In this document: piece after piece, positions 40,371-61,682 of the stretch
How positions within the stretch are numbered: position 1 is the first letter of the stretch
How the letters are laid out: every line of letters starts with the position of its first letter
DNA from: Parasponia andersonii
Taxonomy: Eukaryota; Streptophyta; Magnoliopsida; Rosales; Cannabaceae
Direction of reading: 5' to 3'
Length of the DNA stretch: 64,000 bases
NCBI GenBank assembly: GCA_002914805.1
Contig: JXTB01000183.1
Coordinates: forward strand, 424,366-488,365
Notes under the pieces: model-generated
What the model saw: the letters and a program-made list of their open reading frames with translations, nothing else
Databases searched by the model: none
What the model was told of the DNA's origin: nothing
Translations under genes and position numbers: made by a program

Positions 40371-43300
40371 AACTTATTAACTTACTAATAATTATAGGAA
40401 ATAGAACAAAATGAAAAGAACAAATTTAAACTTAGCTTAACAAATAGTAAGAAAAAAGAGGATATCGCACTCCTTGCATTTCCTTCTTTTTATTATTTTT
40501 TACTTGCTTAGTGTACATTATATTTTTTTTGTGTAAAGTTTTTTTTAAAGGATTTTTTGTGTAAAGTTATATACAAGGTTTTCGACTTAAGTGATTAAAA
40601 TAATAAAATGTCTATAAATTGATAATTAATAAATTAAATTTAAGATAGCTAAAAGAAAAGAATTTAAAATTCAATTTTTTTCTAGATTCCCAAATATTTC
40701 ATATAAATTTAAATTTAAATTTTTTAGAAAGTCCTTAAATTATCTATCACCAAATTGAAATGAAATTAAAAATGAAAACTAACTTATCTACTACTAAATC
40801 TTATCCTTTTTCATCTGCCTAGCAGTATGTTTTTACACCTTTACAAACTAATGATCACATTTGGATCAAATGTGTGGCTCTCATAATTTTCGTCTTCTTT
40901 CTTTTCTAATGCTAGTGTAATCTTGTATTCATTTTTAGATTTATATTTCATATTTCTTTTTGTATGTAGTGACTTATTTTGATTTTATCAATTTGTTAAC
41001 ATTTTCTTTGAATTTTTTATTAGGTTCACTAATTTAACCAAAAACTTTATCTGGTCCAATTCCTTATTTCTATAGGAAACTTCTATATTATTTTTTAATA
41101 GCAAAATTTTACTTATTTTTCTCTAATTTATTTATTTTCAGGAACCGATTAGATATACAGATGAAATGAGTAAATTGAACTTTCAAAGCAACGTTAAGAA
41201 CTCAATTCACAACTTTTATAGATGATCTTTTCTTTTCTTTTCTTTTTTTGCAGCCTTAATGCCTATACAATTTTTGTAATTTGGAATACCTTTAAATTGA
41301 ATTATTTTGGTAATAAATATTTTTTATTATTTTATTTTATGGTCAATATTATATTTAAAAATAAAAACAAAAAGTTTAAACCTACGGAAATTAATTCAAT
41401 ATAGTATATACCTGTGTTTACTAAATAGAAGCCGAACTTTAGTAGTATATTTTTTTTAAACTGAAGATTAAAGAAATAAGAATAAGTTCTTTTTATATAT
41501 TATTTTGATACTAAAAAAAATAGCTGGTATCTAACCATGAATATTCATGTAGTGGCTAGAGGGATTTTAATTTTAAACCTATAATAGTAATATATTTTCA
41601 GTGGGATAATGGATATGACCTACTTCTATTTATCATAAGTATGCGGCATACTTGTTTATAAAAAAAATTAAAAAAAAAAACATATGCAAGACACACTGAT
41701 AATATTACTGCTATATATTGGTGTATGTATCCACAAAAGCTGATAATTGTTTTCTTTGCCTCTTTCTACATACTTTTTATTAAATCGATGACTGTGCCTT
41801 TTGATTATTAGTTCGAATTTGTCTTAAGACTTTTTGACAAAATCCGATACAAGTCTCTGCTGGCTGTATTTACTGTATATTTTTCATCCTTATAATCTCT
41901 CTTAGATTAAATGTAGACTATATAGTTTCAGTTGTCAAATCATTATAAATAATCTAATCCTGAATAGATGAGTACACAGTTCAAAAAATAAAATTAAACA
42001 TGTTTCACAACCCAATAAAATTATAGAACAAATATTCAGCGTGACTCAAGCTTTTGGAGCTTTTGTAATTTGTACCACAAAATAATTTAATATTATTACT
42101 GGTAGATCGAATCATTTTTACTACTAATATACATTTTCAAAAAACTTCTCAGACTTTTTCAGCGATAATTAAGTACTGTTAAAAGTTTCAAAGAGATTTG
42201 GTGTAAAGTAATTGGATGAAAGTAATAACCTTGGCCACTAAAATGTCACCTTGAAAAAGACAACTTAAACCTAAACAAATTTTATTCATGCTCCTACCTT
42301 AATTTTGAACCCTTCATTTTATCAGATGCAATTAAGATTTATTCGTTTGTACCATCTATTAAGCAGCCTACACAACATGGTACACTAATTTAAACTAGAA
42401 TAAACTAAATATGGATTCAACATTATGAGGCAGACTTCTATAATGTTTTATGAATATGTTTGACTTTTTATATTTTTTTTTTTATAGTTGGAAGAGGAAA
42501 AAATAACATAAATACAAGTAACAAATAACCCTATTGAATAAAAAGAACTCTATTTTCCAACTATTGTATATGTAAAACCATGAATATTCATGACTACACT
42601 CTTAATAGTGTTAAAGTGCAGTATAAATGCTAGCTAAAAGATAGGGAATTAATGGGGAAGGCCATTAATAACATTTACTCGGTGTTTGGTAAAAGGAGAC
42701 AAAGTAAAATGATATCAATAAATTTATTGATAATTCAAGGAAACAAAAAGATTTTTCTGCCGACAAGAAAATATATAACTAGATTTAGAATTAAAGAGAT
42801 TTATCATATTCTTCCTCTTTTCCTTTTGGCTCTTCTTCATCTATCGAGGCATCAATACTCACAATATATTAACCTTTTAATGTCGCGTTTTGGTCACGTA
42901 CGTTCAGAATCAGAATAGCCTATTAACGTGAACTTTGTTATAAGTCATACCATTTAACCTAAAACGATATACAATGAAAAACTTTGATATGAAAAATCTT
43001 TGAGGCTACATTTATTTCACTCGTTCTTTTCAAATGAAAATTTGTATTAGTCAATTTCAAATTTTTTTTTTTAATTTAAATAAACTTTTAATAATTCAGA
43101 TTTTTGAGTTAAATTATTGAAATAAATCTTTTGTGTCAGAATAAAACATAAAAAATATTTTTCAATAATATATTCTAATTATAATTTATTTTACATTTCA
43201 ATTATAACAGATTTAAGAATTTCTATTTAAATACTCTGCGTTAAATTTGAACGAACCAAAGGAAAGTCATTATTATTCCTTCCTTTTAAAATGTCCTTCT

Positions 43301-43540
43301 CAGGATCTTTTTACCCTCAGCCTCTTGAAAAGATGATGCTGTTAACTCAATTGGACACCTGTCCACATCCAACTAAAATGCTCCAAAAAGGTGGCCCTCT
43401 TTTCCTCTCTCATTACCCTTTGACGATTGGACGTTTTATTCATGCCCAAAACCCAATTACACTTAATTACTCGTAAAAATAATTTATAACAACATTAATT
43501 AGTTTTTAATTAACATTATCAAATTACTTCTCACCCACCA
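40371..43540. other. Gene-free AT-rich intergenic DNA
   Basis: Long AT-rich spacer. Open frames such as 42652-42918 and 41222-41404 show no domain or compositional sign of coding. Confidence 0.6.
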
Positions 43541-43995
43541 ATATCTTTTTGTCTCTTGTCTGGCGCGCACAAAAGCAACGAGCTTTGGCGCGAAGAGCGA
43601 GGTTGACCGTACAAAGATCCCGCAATCTCCGGCCAGATGGATGGGACCCTCAGGTTGTTGACACGTGCTCCTCTCCCTGTGGTCCCCACATAGCTCGTGC
43701 ACCCACGTGGACGGCCGTACTAGATGTCGGCAACAGGGGCCTCCCTCAGCCCCTCACACTCTGGGTACAAGAGCCACTTCAGCTCCTTGAGACACGTGCA
43801 AATTCATGGAGCGTTCGATCAGTATTTTCCCTCGTGGGAGCTTTAGGACCGTTGGATTGGGTTTGGACGTTTATTCCGTACGAGGAGGAAAAGTGGGGTA
43901 TTGTGCATTTCCATCTTTGGCCGTTACCTCCTTTGCCATATATGGGGGGGAACGAATGGATCAGATCTCCATGGAATGGAAGTGGAGGGACCACT
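43541..43995. promoter_or_regulatory. GC-rich island with three CACGTG (G-box) motifs
   Basis: An abrupt GC-rich block in AT-rich DNA. Perfect G-boxes CACGTG lie at 43662-43667, 43704-43709 and 43794-43799. GACCGTTGGATTGG (about 43848) resembles a phrase often seen in plant promoters. A 169-codon frame (43549-44058) crosses it but matches no family known to me. It may be a promoter of an unseen transcript or a decayed gene piece. Confidence 0.4.
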
Positions 43996-44189
43996 TTCTT
44001 TCCCTATTTTTTTTTTTTTTTCAAAAAAAAACATATCTATATACATGAGATATTTTGATCTCTCTCTTTTTTTTTTTATTCTTTTTTAATGGTTTGTAGT
44101 ATATACTTTGGAAAGTCCATCGAAATGAATGTCTATCCTATTTTATGTTAGATTAATATATTTGTATACTACTATATATGTATTAATGT
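43996..44189. other. AT-rich spacer
   Basis: Poly-T rich sequence between the GC-rich island and the tandem repeat. No feature recognised. Confidence 0.5.
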
Positions 44190-44890
44190 GTGTGTGGGGG
44201 CTATAATTATTATTTAATGATTATCATAATTTGAGTTATTAGAAAAAAAAAATTTCACATTATTTAATGTTTTTTTTATCTATTTTTTATATGTAGAAGT
44301 GTGTGATGAATTTTAATTAGGTAAATGTATATTGAAAATGAATTTTAATTGTGTAAAACAATACCGTATAATAGATATAGTTCCCAATTTAGTAGGCATT
44401 TTTTTTTTTACTTATTTATAGATATTTTTTTAATCGTAAGATCATGATCTAACGGTTACCATAATTTGAGTAGTTAAAAAAATAATAAAAATAAATATCT
44501 ATTATTTAATATTTTTATCTCTCCTTCTTGACGTGCGCAATCAATTTTAAATGACCAAAATAATACTTACAGATAAGTAAAAAAAAATATCACATGAATT
44601 GGTGCTCATATATATGTAGAGATTACCAATCCAATAGGTATCTTTTTTTTTACTTATGTGTAAATAGTTTTTTTTGTTTAGTCATTAGATTATCATCTAA
44701 TAGTAATTTAACAGCTATAATGAAGTGTAAATACATTATTAATATTATTTCTCTCTCTTATTTTTTATTATAAAAAAATATGCATAATAAATTTTTATTA
44801 GCCAAAATGATACTTATGTTAAGTAAAAAAAAAAAAAAAACAAAATACTTATTGGATTGGTGGTCATAGCTAGATATCTAGTATTTGATG
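44190..44890. repeat. Diverged tandem repeat, about three units of roughly 240 bp
   Basis: The same order of blocks recurs: [22 protein letters not shown] near 44410 and TTTACTTATGTGTAAATAG near 44651 (about 241 bp apart); ATAATTTGAGTTATTA near 44226 and ATAATTTGAGTAGTTA near 44461; and a GCATAATAAATTTT / GTGATGAATTTT block in each. Units are strongly diverged. A related single piece lies at 38101-38235. Confidence 0.55.
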
Positions 44891-45347
44891 TTATTAATCA
44901 TATTTATAGAAACTATAATAAATGTCCTATTTTTACACTATTTTAGTAAATGTTCCCTTTTCCCCCCTTATATTGGATAAATGGTTGAATATTAGTATTA
45001 ACATCAAATACATTAATTAACAGGGGCTTATATAGCAAAATGACCGAATTTGAGTTCCATTTTAAAATTTGATACATTGACAGATACATTCGACTATTTA
45101 GGTGCAAAAACCAAAAATGGTACATTTATTATAACGAATTTGTCGAAGTCAACCATTTTGCTAAAAGCTCCTTTTGTTTAACAAATGATGAACTCATTCG
45201 GCAGAAAACTTGACTGGCTACATGATAGACCATGATCAAAGAGAAGGAAGAAGAGGAGCATTTAGGCTCATTCCTAGTTGGGATTAACCAAATTCCGGAC
45301 CCAATAACCATAGCATTTTGGGAAATGGACCTATCTAGCAGTAATTT
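44891..45347. other. Gene-free AT-rich intergenic DNA
   Basis: No coding or repeat signature beyond AT-richness. Confidence 0.5.
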
Positions 45348-45534
45348 GGACTAAAATAACTTTTTTTTAAGAGTTTTGAAAAGCAACTTATCTAGTAGTG
45401 TCACAACCAAATCACACAATTTATAATCATTGATTTGTTTTTAAAAAATTATAAATTTATGGTCACAAATTTTAAGAGCCCATCATGCTACGAAGTCATG
45501 TTTTAAAATAATCCTAAAAATGTTATTTTAGTCC
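45348..45534. mobile_element. 187-bp MITE with terminal inverted repeats
   Basis: Ends are GGACTAAAATAAC (45348-45360) and its exact reverse complement GTTATTTTAGTCC (45522-45534). TAATT directly follows the right end (45535-45539) and occurs one base outside the left end (45342-45346), a possible target-site duplication. There is no coding capacity. It shares terminal sequence with the element at 11758-12038. Confidence 0.65.
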
Positions 45535-46258
45535 TAATTACGGCGATTCATGTTAAATTCCCTATAGCATAATAATAGGAACCCATATAATAAAAGGAAC
45601 TTTTGTTTAGTCCATCAAATCAATTGATATTACATAATTAGCCCAACAACTAAGGACTATTGGACTAGAGTTTTTAAGTTTTAACTGTGGACTAACATTT
45701 ACTGCATTGAATTTAACACTGAAAAAGGAATAACAGGTAGTTGCAAATCTAAATGTCAATCATATCTGAACTGATTTTGACTCGAAATATCCTGTGGATC
45801 TGTAACTTATGAGAAAGATTCTTATTTCTCCTAAAAAAATTTTGCTCAGTGACCATCTTCTACAATGTTATGGACAAGGCTCCGGGACTAAAACTCAAGT
45901 GGAGTGAACCCAAAAATAAAAAAAAAAAAAGAGGATCCGACAACAAAATGGTACCAATGGTATGTTTAGAGAGACCCCGCTGCTGCATGACCGTGGACAC
46001 CAAGTCACAAAAATAGGGGTATCCACCAAACAGTATTCCAGCTTCTTGCATTAAAAGCAGCTAGTGTAGTTGAATCTGGCGGGACAATAATATGTTCCCC
46101 CACGTCTCTTTCGTTTCTCTTCCGTATCCTAGGTTAAAAAAAATGGCTGACAAAGATGTACATGGAATCTGAATAATCGACATGGTATTTACAAAGTCAA
46201 GAACGGCCAGGGCAGGCAGAGTCTGGAACCCGATGAGACCGATGAATGATTAAATGAA
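45535..46258. other. 3' flank of the JMJ18-type gene
   Basis: AT-rich sequence downstream (minus-strand sense) of the demethylase stop. Part of 46050-46258 is probably 3' UTR; the poly(A) site was not fixed. Confidence 0.5.
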
Positions 46259-54025
<7,767 letters not shown>

Positions 54026-56215
54026 TGGACTATGAAATCAAATAACCAAATACAGTCTTCGCAGTGTTTCTATGTGTAAGACTAATCAATGGAATATCTG
54101 GAGGAGGACAGCCACTTCCCTTTTGGCATATGAACCTCACTGTACAAACAATAGTTTAGAAATCACAAGTACTGGATCATGCCCATCAGCCTTGCAAGCA
54201 CTGTACTGCTAAGCAGCCTACTATGAGAAGTTGCTCCAAATTGCCAGTATATTCATGCAAAAATGCATCTGCAGGGAGAAAAAGTAAGCTTCAATCCAAA
54301 GTAGGCTAAAAAGATCACCAGAAGTAAATTGGCAAGCTGCAATTGCCAGAGACAAATAATGCCCAGTTGACATCACTCAAAATGATGTCTCAAACACATA
54401 TACAGATAACAGCCATTAAAATCCATCTTCATTCATGACTACTGGGTTAAACAAAGACTCTCTGATCCTGCTACATCTATAGTTCATGTTCTACTTAATG
54501 ATGACAGTATATGTCCTAATTCAAAACCATTTCCTAGGCAAAAATCTAACAGATGCTTTTCTGCAAGATTCCCCTATTCATCTACCAAGTGCCAACCCTA
54601 CAACCTTTTCATCCTTTTTTTTTTTTTTTTTCGAGCAAACCTTCTCATCCTTTAAATGGCAACAAAACAACTTCGACAGAAAATAATAAAAACAAAAAAT
54701 ATTCGAATAAGAAAAACAAAAGTACATATGAAACAACGTAATTCCAATAAATGTCAAGTAAATTAATGATCTAAAGACGAAATGTAAGATCATTCACAGC
54801 CAAGTCAGAATGAAATGGAACTCAAGATTTACAAAGCCACATTATATTTTTCATTTAAAAAAAAAATAAGGATTAATTGTTACACAGGGATATTCTATAT
54901 TTGATCAAAAAATCCATAAGATCTCCAAATAAGACCCCCACAAGAAAAAAAAATCCTAACCAAATTACAAATAAACAGACAACACATTCTCTCCCATCAT
55001 CAAAAACTCAGTAGCACCTAAGAATTGCCAGAAGTGTTAAACTGAATTCAAATTCTCTCAGGAAAATTTCATTACAGTAATCAAGGAATGTCCCAGAATT
55101 TAAACGTTATAGACCAACACGTAGCAATAAAACAAAATTACAGAAAAGGACAAGATAACCCAAAAATATTAGATTCAATTTAAATTCAAATTTTTACAGA
55201 ATTTGGCCTTACAAATTGATGATCCAAGGTCTGAGAAACTCCTTTTGAACTAAACCCAGCTCAGAACTTCATTTGATTAACTAAACCCAGATTTTAAATC
55301 AACCCAACAGTTCAATACGATTGACTCAAAAATCCCAGAAGCTGATTATTTTTTTTATATTTTGTACCTTAAAAATACTCGTAAAAAAATTTAAAAAAAA
55401 AATGTAAAATAATGAATCAGATTGAGCAGATCCAACCCCAAACCCAACCCCAACCCTAACCAGAAAACCAGAATAGGAAGCCCTAAAATATCGCTACAGC
55501 AGAATTGGTATGATGGGCACCCACAATTCCAAATATGACAAACAAGACCCACAAAATAAAATAAAATAAAATAAAATTGCAGGGATTACTGGGTATGAAG
55601 AAATCACAGATGGATAAGGGTAAAACCGGAAGAAACCTATAATGAAGAAACGTAATTTGGGGGAATAAAATTTGGGAATAAATTCCAAAGTTCTGGAAAT
55701 CCTAGCCTAAGAACAATAAAATTTATACCAAAATTTTATATAAAATAAACACAAATTAAAATTGTAACAGATTTCAGTAGAAGTTACATGGTTCTTTAGG
55801 TACAAAAATGAATACCTTTCATTAAAGCTGTGCCTAAAACAATAATAATAATGATAATAATATTTCTTTTTTGTTTTCACTTTTTTTTTTGGGCCAAATT
55901 TACGTAACAAAGGGAACCCAGAATACAAAGCCCTATAAGTATTTATTTTTTGTTCCAGAAAAAAATATGATCTTTTTGGTCAGAATAATCTTTAATGGGT
56001 CGGTGAAACCTTTTATTTAATTATTTATAATTTAAGTTTTATAGTTGGGATAATTTGAATTGAATTAAAATAGCGTGAGAAATTAACGAGATATTGAGGG
56101 GTCTTTACCTGACACGAGTTCGTTTGTTAATTTTCGAATTGCGTGTCGACTGTGAGAACTGACCGAGCACGAACCGGTGCCCGGACCGGACTATATATAT
56201 ACATATTAATTATTT
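54026..56215 (-). promoter_or_regulatory. 5' leader and promoter region of the JMJ18-type gene
   Basis: A probable 5' UTR acceptor lies at about 54030-54037 (minus strand TTTCATAG), so one or more non-coding exons are expected upstream. Minus-strand TTAGGGTTGGGGTTGGG (about 55441-55457) contains a telo-box-like motif often found near plant transcription starts, which could mark the first exon. A GC-rich stretch at 56108-56195 followed by TATATATATA is another promoter candidate. Exact positions are inference. No coding gene is seen in this stretch. Confidence 0.4.
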
Positions 56216-58615
56216 TCTTTTTTTATTAACGAGGAAAAAGAAGGCTGTAATTCCGTTGGCGCCCCGAGAAATGGCAAGTTGTTTCGTGGAAGAAAACTCT
56301 ACAACTCATTGGAAAAAAAAAAATAAAAAATTTTCAATGTGAAAAGTGAAAAATCACGTGCTACTGGCTTAAATTAGCAGGTAGTTGAGTCCGACCCTCA
56401 GGGTCGAGCTCACAAGTGATTATTATATCAGGATCTCGTTTATATGAATTGGTTTAAAGACATCATTTTGTTGAAAAATGATATGTCATAAGGCCATCCT
56501 GCTCGGAAAAAAAAAAAAAAAAAACTATCATGCTTTATTGTGAGTGTAAATGTAAAATTTGTGATAAGTTTTTTAATTACATACTGATTTTAATCAGTAA
56601 ATTTTCCAAAATACTATCTTAGATTTGATCATTTTTAAAACAAAAACTAAAATTAATAACTACAATAATAATTAAGACTATGAATTCTTTTATTCGAAGT
56701 TTTTAGAATTTTAATACTTTCTATTTTAGTTATTAATTTTTAATTCAGTTTTAATTTGAATAAAATTTCAAAATATAAATGTGTAATTTCAAAAAGTATT
56801 GGATAAATTTATTGGTCAAATTTTTTTTATAGACTTATAAATTGGTCTCGAATTTTAAATTCAAGGCTTAATATCTATAATAACCAAAATAAATAGTGTA
56901 AATTTTACTAAAAATCATAACGCGATTTATAATTATTGTTATCCTCTTTAAAAATACGAAACTTACACGTCTCTCTTTCANTGGCTTGCCCATTAAATCG
57001 GATACAGATCATGTATATGAAATATCTAACGTGGATTGATTATGTATATGATCTCACAAAGATAAAGATGGATTGTGTATATATCCCCTCTATTGCAACT
57101 GTTGGTAAATATGACTTGTTTTCATTTTATTTTTATATGATTTCACATTAAAACTTATGTTTAACGAATAAAATCCCCAATAAATATCTTTGACCTTTTT
57201 GACCAATAGTTCGCAGTTAAAAGTCCTCTATTTTTGCACGGAACACCCAAAACAACAACTCCACCAAAGACAAAAAAACAAATAAATAAGTACCTATTTC
57301 CTTCCATAACAGTAGTATTAATAATCATAATGATAACTATTACCTATTATTAAGATTTACAAAATAGTTTCTCAATTTTCCATTTTAGTAAAATCAATGT
57401 TTCTAAATTTATTATTCCAGCACAAAACAATTAATTTACTTCTAGTTTTATTAGCTTTATTTTATAAATAATTTAATTTATTCTTATACTTCTTCTAGTG
57501 GTTAATCCATCCAGGTTGCTTATGGGTGAACAAAACCTTCAAGCATAATTTGATTTTTATATCTTTCACTCAAAATTATAATGCTACTTGCACATCAAAG
57601 ATTGGCCTTTTGGTGGTCCTAACAATTCAATCAACAGTATACAATAGATATTATTATCACATCTGCATTTTGGTCCACCTGGATTACAAGAAGAAAACCA
57701 AAACCAGTAATTTGTACATAATAAAACATAAAAAATAAATAAATAAAGGCATATATACAACGCTTTGAGTTGGCTAGGTTTACTATCTTTCTTTAATAAC
57801 ATCCAGTTTATTCACTTGTTTATTTTTTTTTAAATAAAATTTGTTTAATCAATTCAGAAAAATATAGCTAAGATTTCCTTTATTTTATTTTTTCAGATTA
57901 TTATTATTTTGCTATATGAATTAGTAGCTTTAATGGTAGTTTGATGTTTTTTTTTTTTTTTGTGGCTGTAAATAGCTCATTGTTGAATGCTTGACAGATG
58001 ACCAAACATTATGAAATGTACCCATGCTTTTGAAAACTCCCAAAAGACAACTATATGTTTTTCTTTTTTATTGTTGAATATAAAAGCCCCTAAAGCCAGC
58101 CAGTGCCCACTTCCCACTACCTCTTTGAATATATCTATATGTACGGAAATATATTCAGAAAAAAAAAAAAAAAGACAAACCTTAAAGGGTGATTCTCTCA
58201 TAGCCAGGAAAAACAATATTTTTCATATGCTGCCCAAACAAAGAAAATTGGAATGAAACCTTTACAAATCGTTTATTCATGAATTTTTATTTTATTTATT
58301 TATTTTTTCAGTAAAGTGATTCATGAATGTCATTACAATTACTTACAACAAATAGAAAACTGTATTTATGATTCTTGTTTTAAAAAAAAAAAAAGTAAGG
58401 CCAGCATGTGATTTGATTTGATTTTTTTTTTTCTAACTGCCGACTGAAATCAATGATTAGCCTATAAATGCAATTATACGTAATTTACTAAAAATAAACT
58501 AATTGTAACAACTTTCTCTTGCAGGGCATGGAATGACCTATACAGGAAATCCACTTTTTTTTTTCTTTATTCAGCCAAAAAAAATATATGATTGACCCAC
58601 TCTAAGAAGTAGGGT
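56216..58615. other. Gene-free AT-rich intergenic DNA (one N at 56981)
   Basis: No coding, RNA or transposon signature recognised. The single N at 56981 is an ambiguous base in the assembly, inside a short meaningless open frame. Confidence 0.55.
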
Positions 58616-59790
58616 AAGTATAAACTGCACGTCGTTCTCAGCTAAACGACAACAAAGACTTGAAAATGGAAACATGTCTTCTCTTAGGACATGGTGAAGC
58701 GGACATATGTTTGAAACACAAATTTTACCATAAATATAAGGTCTTTAAATTATATTTATTGTATCATTTTGTCTCTGAATTTTTAATTTACATAATAATG
58801 ATTCTTGAATTATATAATTATTACAGTAATGATTCATTTGTCACAAACCGTTAGGTTTTTACTAAAAAATAGTCATAGACAAAATGTATAATTGAGCATT
58901 ATTTATTTATATGAGTCAGAATTTCTTTTTTAGCCATAATTATTAAATTGTGCACTTTGAACAAGACTAATTTTTGTTATAAATTTAACATTTTGTGGGA
59001 AAAAAAAATAATCATTGCTATATAAGTTTTTGTAGTCTAATGTGTAAGTTAAAAATTCAAGATCTCATTCTTGACCACAGTTAGTAAATCTAAATCGTGT
59101 ACTCTGTAATGACTTATTTCTATTATATATTTAACGACTTGTGATAACAGTATCATTGTTGCAACAATTACATAATTCATAGACAATTACTATATAAGTT
59201 AAAAATTCAAAGAATAAAGTGTTACTGCAGGCATAATTCAAAGGATATTAATATCAAGTACTCATGTTAAATTGTGTCTCTTGTAAACTAAATGAAAGAT
59301 CTCTCGATAGAAATTGCTAATGAAGACCGAGTCCTTGTCGCTAACAATTAAGTGTGGCATTCCATGCAATGAAGATATTATCGACAAAGATTAACCCTTT
59401 ACTATATAATAAAACGACACATGAACGCCTCAAAAATTAACTGAAAAAAAAAAAGATGAAATAATTTCCATCAGAAATGACAACAAATTTGAATACTATT
59501 ATATAATAAAACGACACAAGAATGCCTAAAATTAACTTCAAAAAATGACAATATAATTTTGTACTTAAAATTCTTTAAAAAAATGTACTTAAAATAACTC
59601 ATTTCCACCAGAAACGACACCAAATTTGAATACTGACTGCTGAGCAATATGTCATCTTTTTAACGACATAGAACAACACTTGTTTTATAGAGATCCAATG
59701 AGAAAGCTAAATGAGTTTTTGTATCTGTACGGAGGTAAACTTCGACAAATAGAAACAACACGTCGTTTGCACTTAAACGACTCAAATAAA
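58616..59790. repeat. Region with repeated ACGACA motifs and a local duplication
   Basis: Short ACGAC/GTCGT words recur (about 58630-58650, 59411-59416, 59512, 59616, 59663 and 59760-59780). A roughly 100-bp segment beginning ATATAATAAAACGACACA at about 59404 is repeated from about 59501. The pattern could be the subterminal region of a CACTA-like element, but no termini were found. Confidence 0.35.
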
Positions 59791-61079
59791 TTACAATGAC
59801 TAGAAACCTTAAAATTTTGGGCAATTTAACTAATAACTCGAGAATTATAGTTATCATACCACATTGGCCACCAAACTATTAAATTAGTAATATGCTATCT
59901 TAAACTTTGATATTGTTTCATTTTTGGTCATTTTATTTATAAAAAAAAAAATCAAGTTTAATGAGTATAACCATAATAAACTCATAATTTTGACCCCCCA
60001 AAAAATGATAAACCTTAAATAATTAAAGATTTAAATACATAATTTAGGAGCAAAGTGATATCATAATTTGGGAGCATTTAGCCTATTAGTAAAATTAACC
60101 ATATTTTTCTAACCTAACTTATTCACCATGATACTACTTCATAAGTCTACTTTAAATAGTGTATTTTTTTTTTTTAAAAAAAAGTTTCGAAGAAAGAATA
60201 CTGTGATATGATCTTAAAAATAATATTGGGTTTAATTAAAAAAAATATTATTTTTTTCTTTGAAAAAATAATTTCATTAAAACTCAAATGAGAGTTATAA
60301 TAATAAATCGAGTTACATAGAACCTCTTATAATGAGAATCAGGAAATCGATTCATAAACTTTAAGACTGAAAAATCTTCATAGACCTTGAAACATAATCA
60401 TGTTATCAATGAATATGTCGTTAGACGATGCTCAATACATACGTCGAGTCACTCGATGTATTAGAGTAAAAGATTAATAGGATAGTTGCTCATAGTCATG
60501 CTATTAAATTTGATTTTTCATTTTACAACTTTAAAAAAAAAAATACTGTTTCTAACATTGTGCAGGAAATAAATATTTTAAAAAGACAACTCATGTTTAT
60601 TAGAAAAGAAAGGATTATTTTTTCCTTTAATCATTGTTAATAGTTATATTTTTGCTAGTTTTTAACAATCCAGTAATTACTCTAAAGAGAATGGGACTTT
60701 TGTTTTTGAATTATATTGTCTCTATTCTATTCGAAACAAAAAAAGTCTTATCACTAATTTAAAGAATGTTTCAAAATAATTTCTCTTTCAAAACCACTTT
60801 AAGGAATAAATTTTTGCCAAATATGTTTGACAAAAAAAAAAGAAGTTTTTATTCATGATCGCGGTAATTTATGAATACTGAAACTACCACGAGCATGAAT
60901 AAAATGCAACTTCACCGGGGAAGAGTAGGTGTTGGCATATAGCCATAGGTAACCTAAGAAGAGTAACTAGGCTTCTTAAATATGTAAATCATAATCTTAG
61001 CTCCATCGTTCAGAATTTAAAATCTTGAATCAACTTAAAATATTTCACCTAGAAAGTAACTAGCCTATAACAAATTATC
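59791..61079. other. Gene-free AT-rich intergenic DNA
   Basis: AT-rich spacer with poly-A/T runs; no feature recognised. Confidence 0.55.
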
Positions 61080-61171
61080 AAGAAAAGATAAATAATAATT
61101 AGCTTAAACCAAGGATAGCCTCTTTAAGAAAAGATAAATAATAATTAGCTTAAACCAAGGATAGCCTCTTT
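61080..61171. repeat. Perfect 46-bp tandem duplication
   Basis: A 46-base unit starting AAGAAAAGATAAATAATAAT at 61080 is repeated without a mismatch from 61126. Identity suggests a recent event or an assembly artefact. Confidence 0.92.
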
Positions 61172-61682
61172 ATCCTTTATTAACGACTCTATGGGAGGTG
61201 AATTAAACTTTAGCTAATTGATATAGTGTAATGGCAACTGAATCTATTCAGTTTATTTCAAACATAAGCTGCTGAACCTTTGTCAAATCAATCAGACAAC
61301 ATTTCAAAGGAATTTCTAGAAAACTAGTGATACAACATGATCTCCTTGAAGATTTTTCTTCAAAGATTAACTTCTGGAGCAATTTAAACTAGCAAATAAA
61401 CATTTTAGACTAGGAAATATTCTTTAAAAATGTTTGTTTCAAGAATTTTGGGAACATACTCAAAAATAAATGTCTTGAATTTCAGATAAGTTTGTAACCA
61501 GCAAGTAGACATTTTAATGATCAGAGAAAATACTTTTATCATTACTAAAGTACTCTAAAAGTATTCATATAAGCAATAATGAGCTTCAAATTAGAATATA
61601 GAAACCATGTTAATGCAGTAATATATCAGCATATGAAATTTTAAGCTAGACAAAATTAATCATGATAAAATATTTATCAAAT
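61172..61682. other. AT-rich spacer before the second retrotransposon
   Basis: No feature recognised. It ends in ATATTTATCAAAT immediately before the LTR start. Confidence 0.5.

Noticed and set aside
43549..44058. 169-codon open frame over the GC-rich island
   Set aside because: GC-rich DNA has few stops by chance. The product shows no known domain and ends in a poly-Phe/Lys stretch coded by poly-T/A; overlapping frames on both strands are equally open.
56936..57151. 71-codon open frame containing the N
   Set aside because: AT-rich intergenic DNA with an ambiguous base and no recognisable domain.
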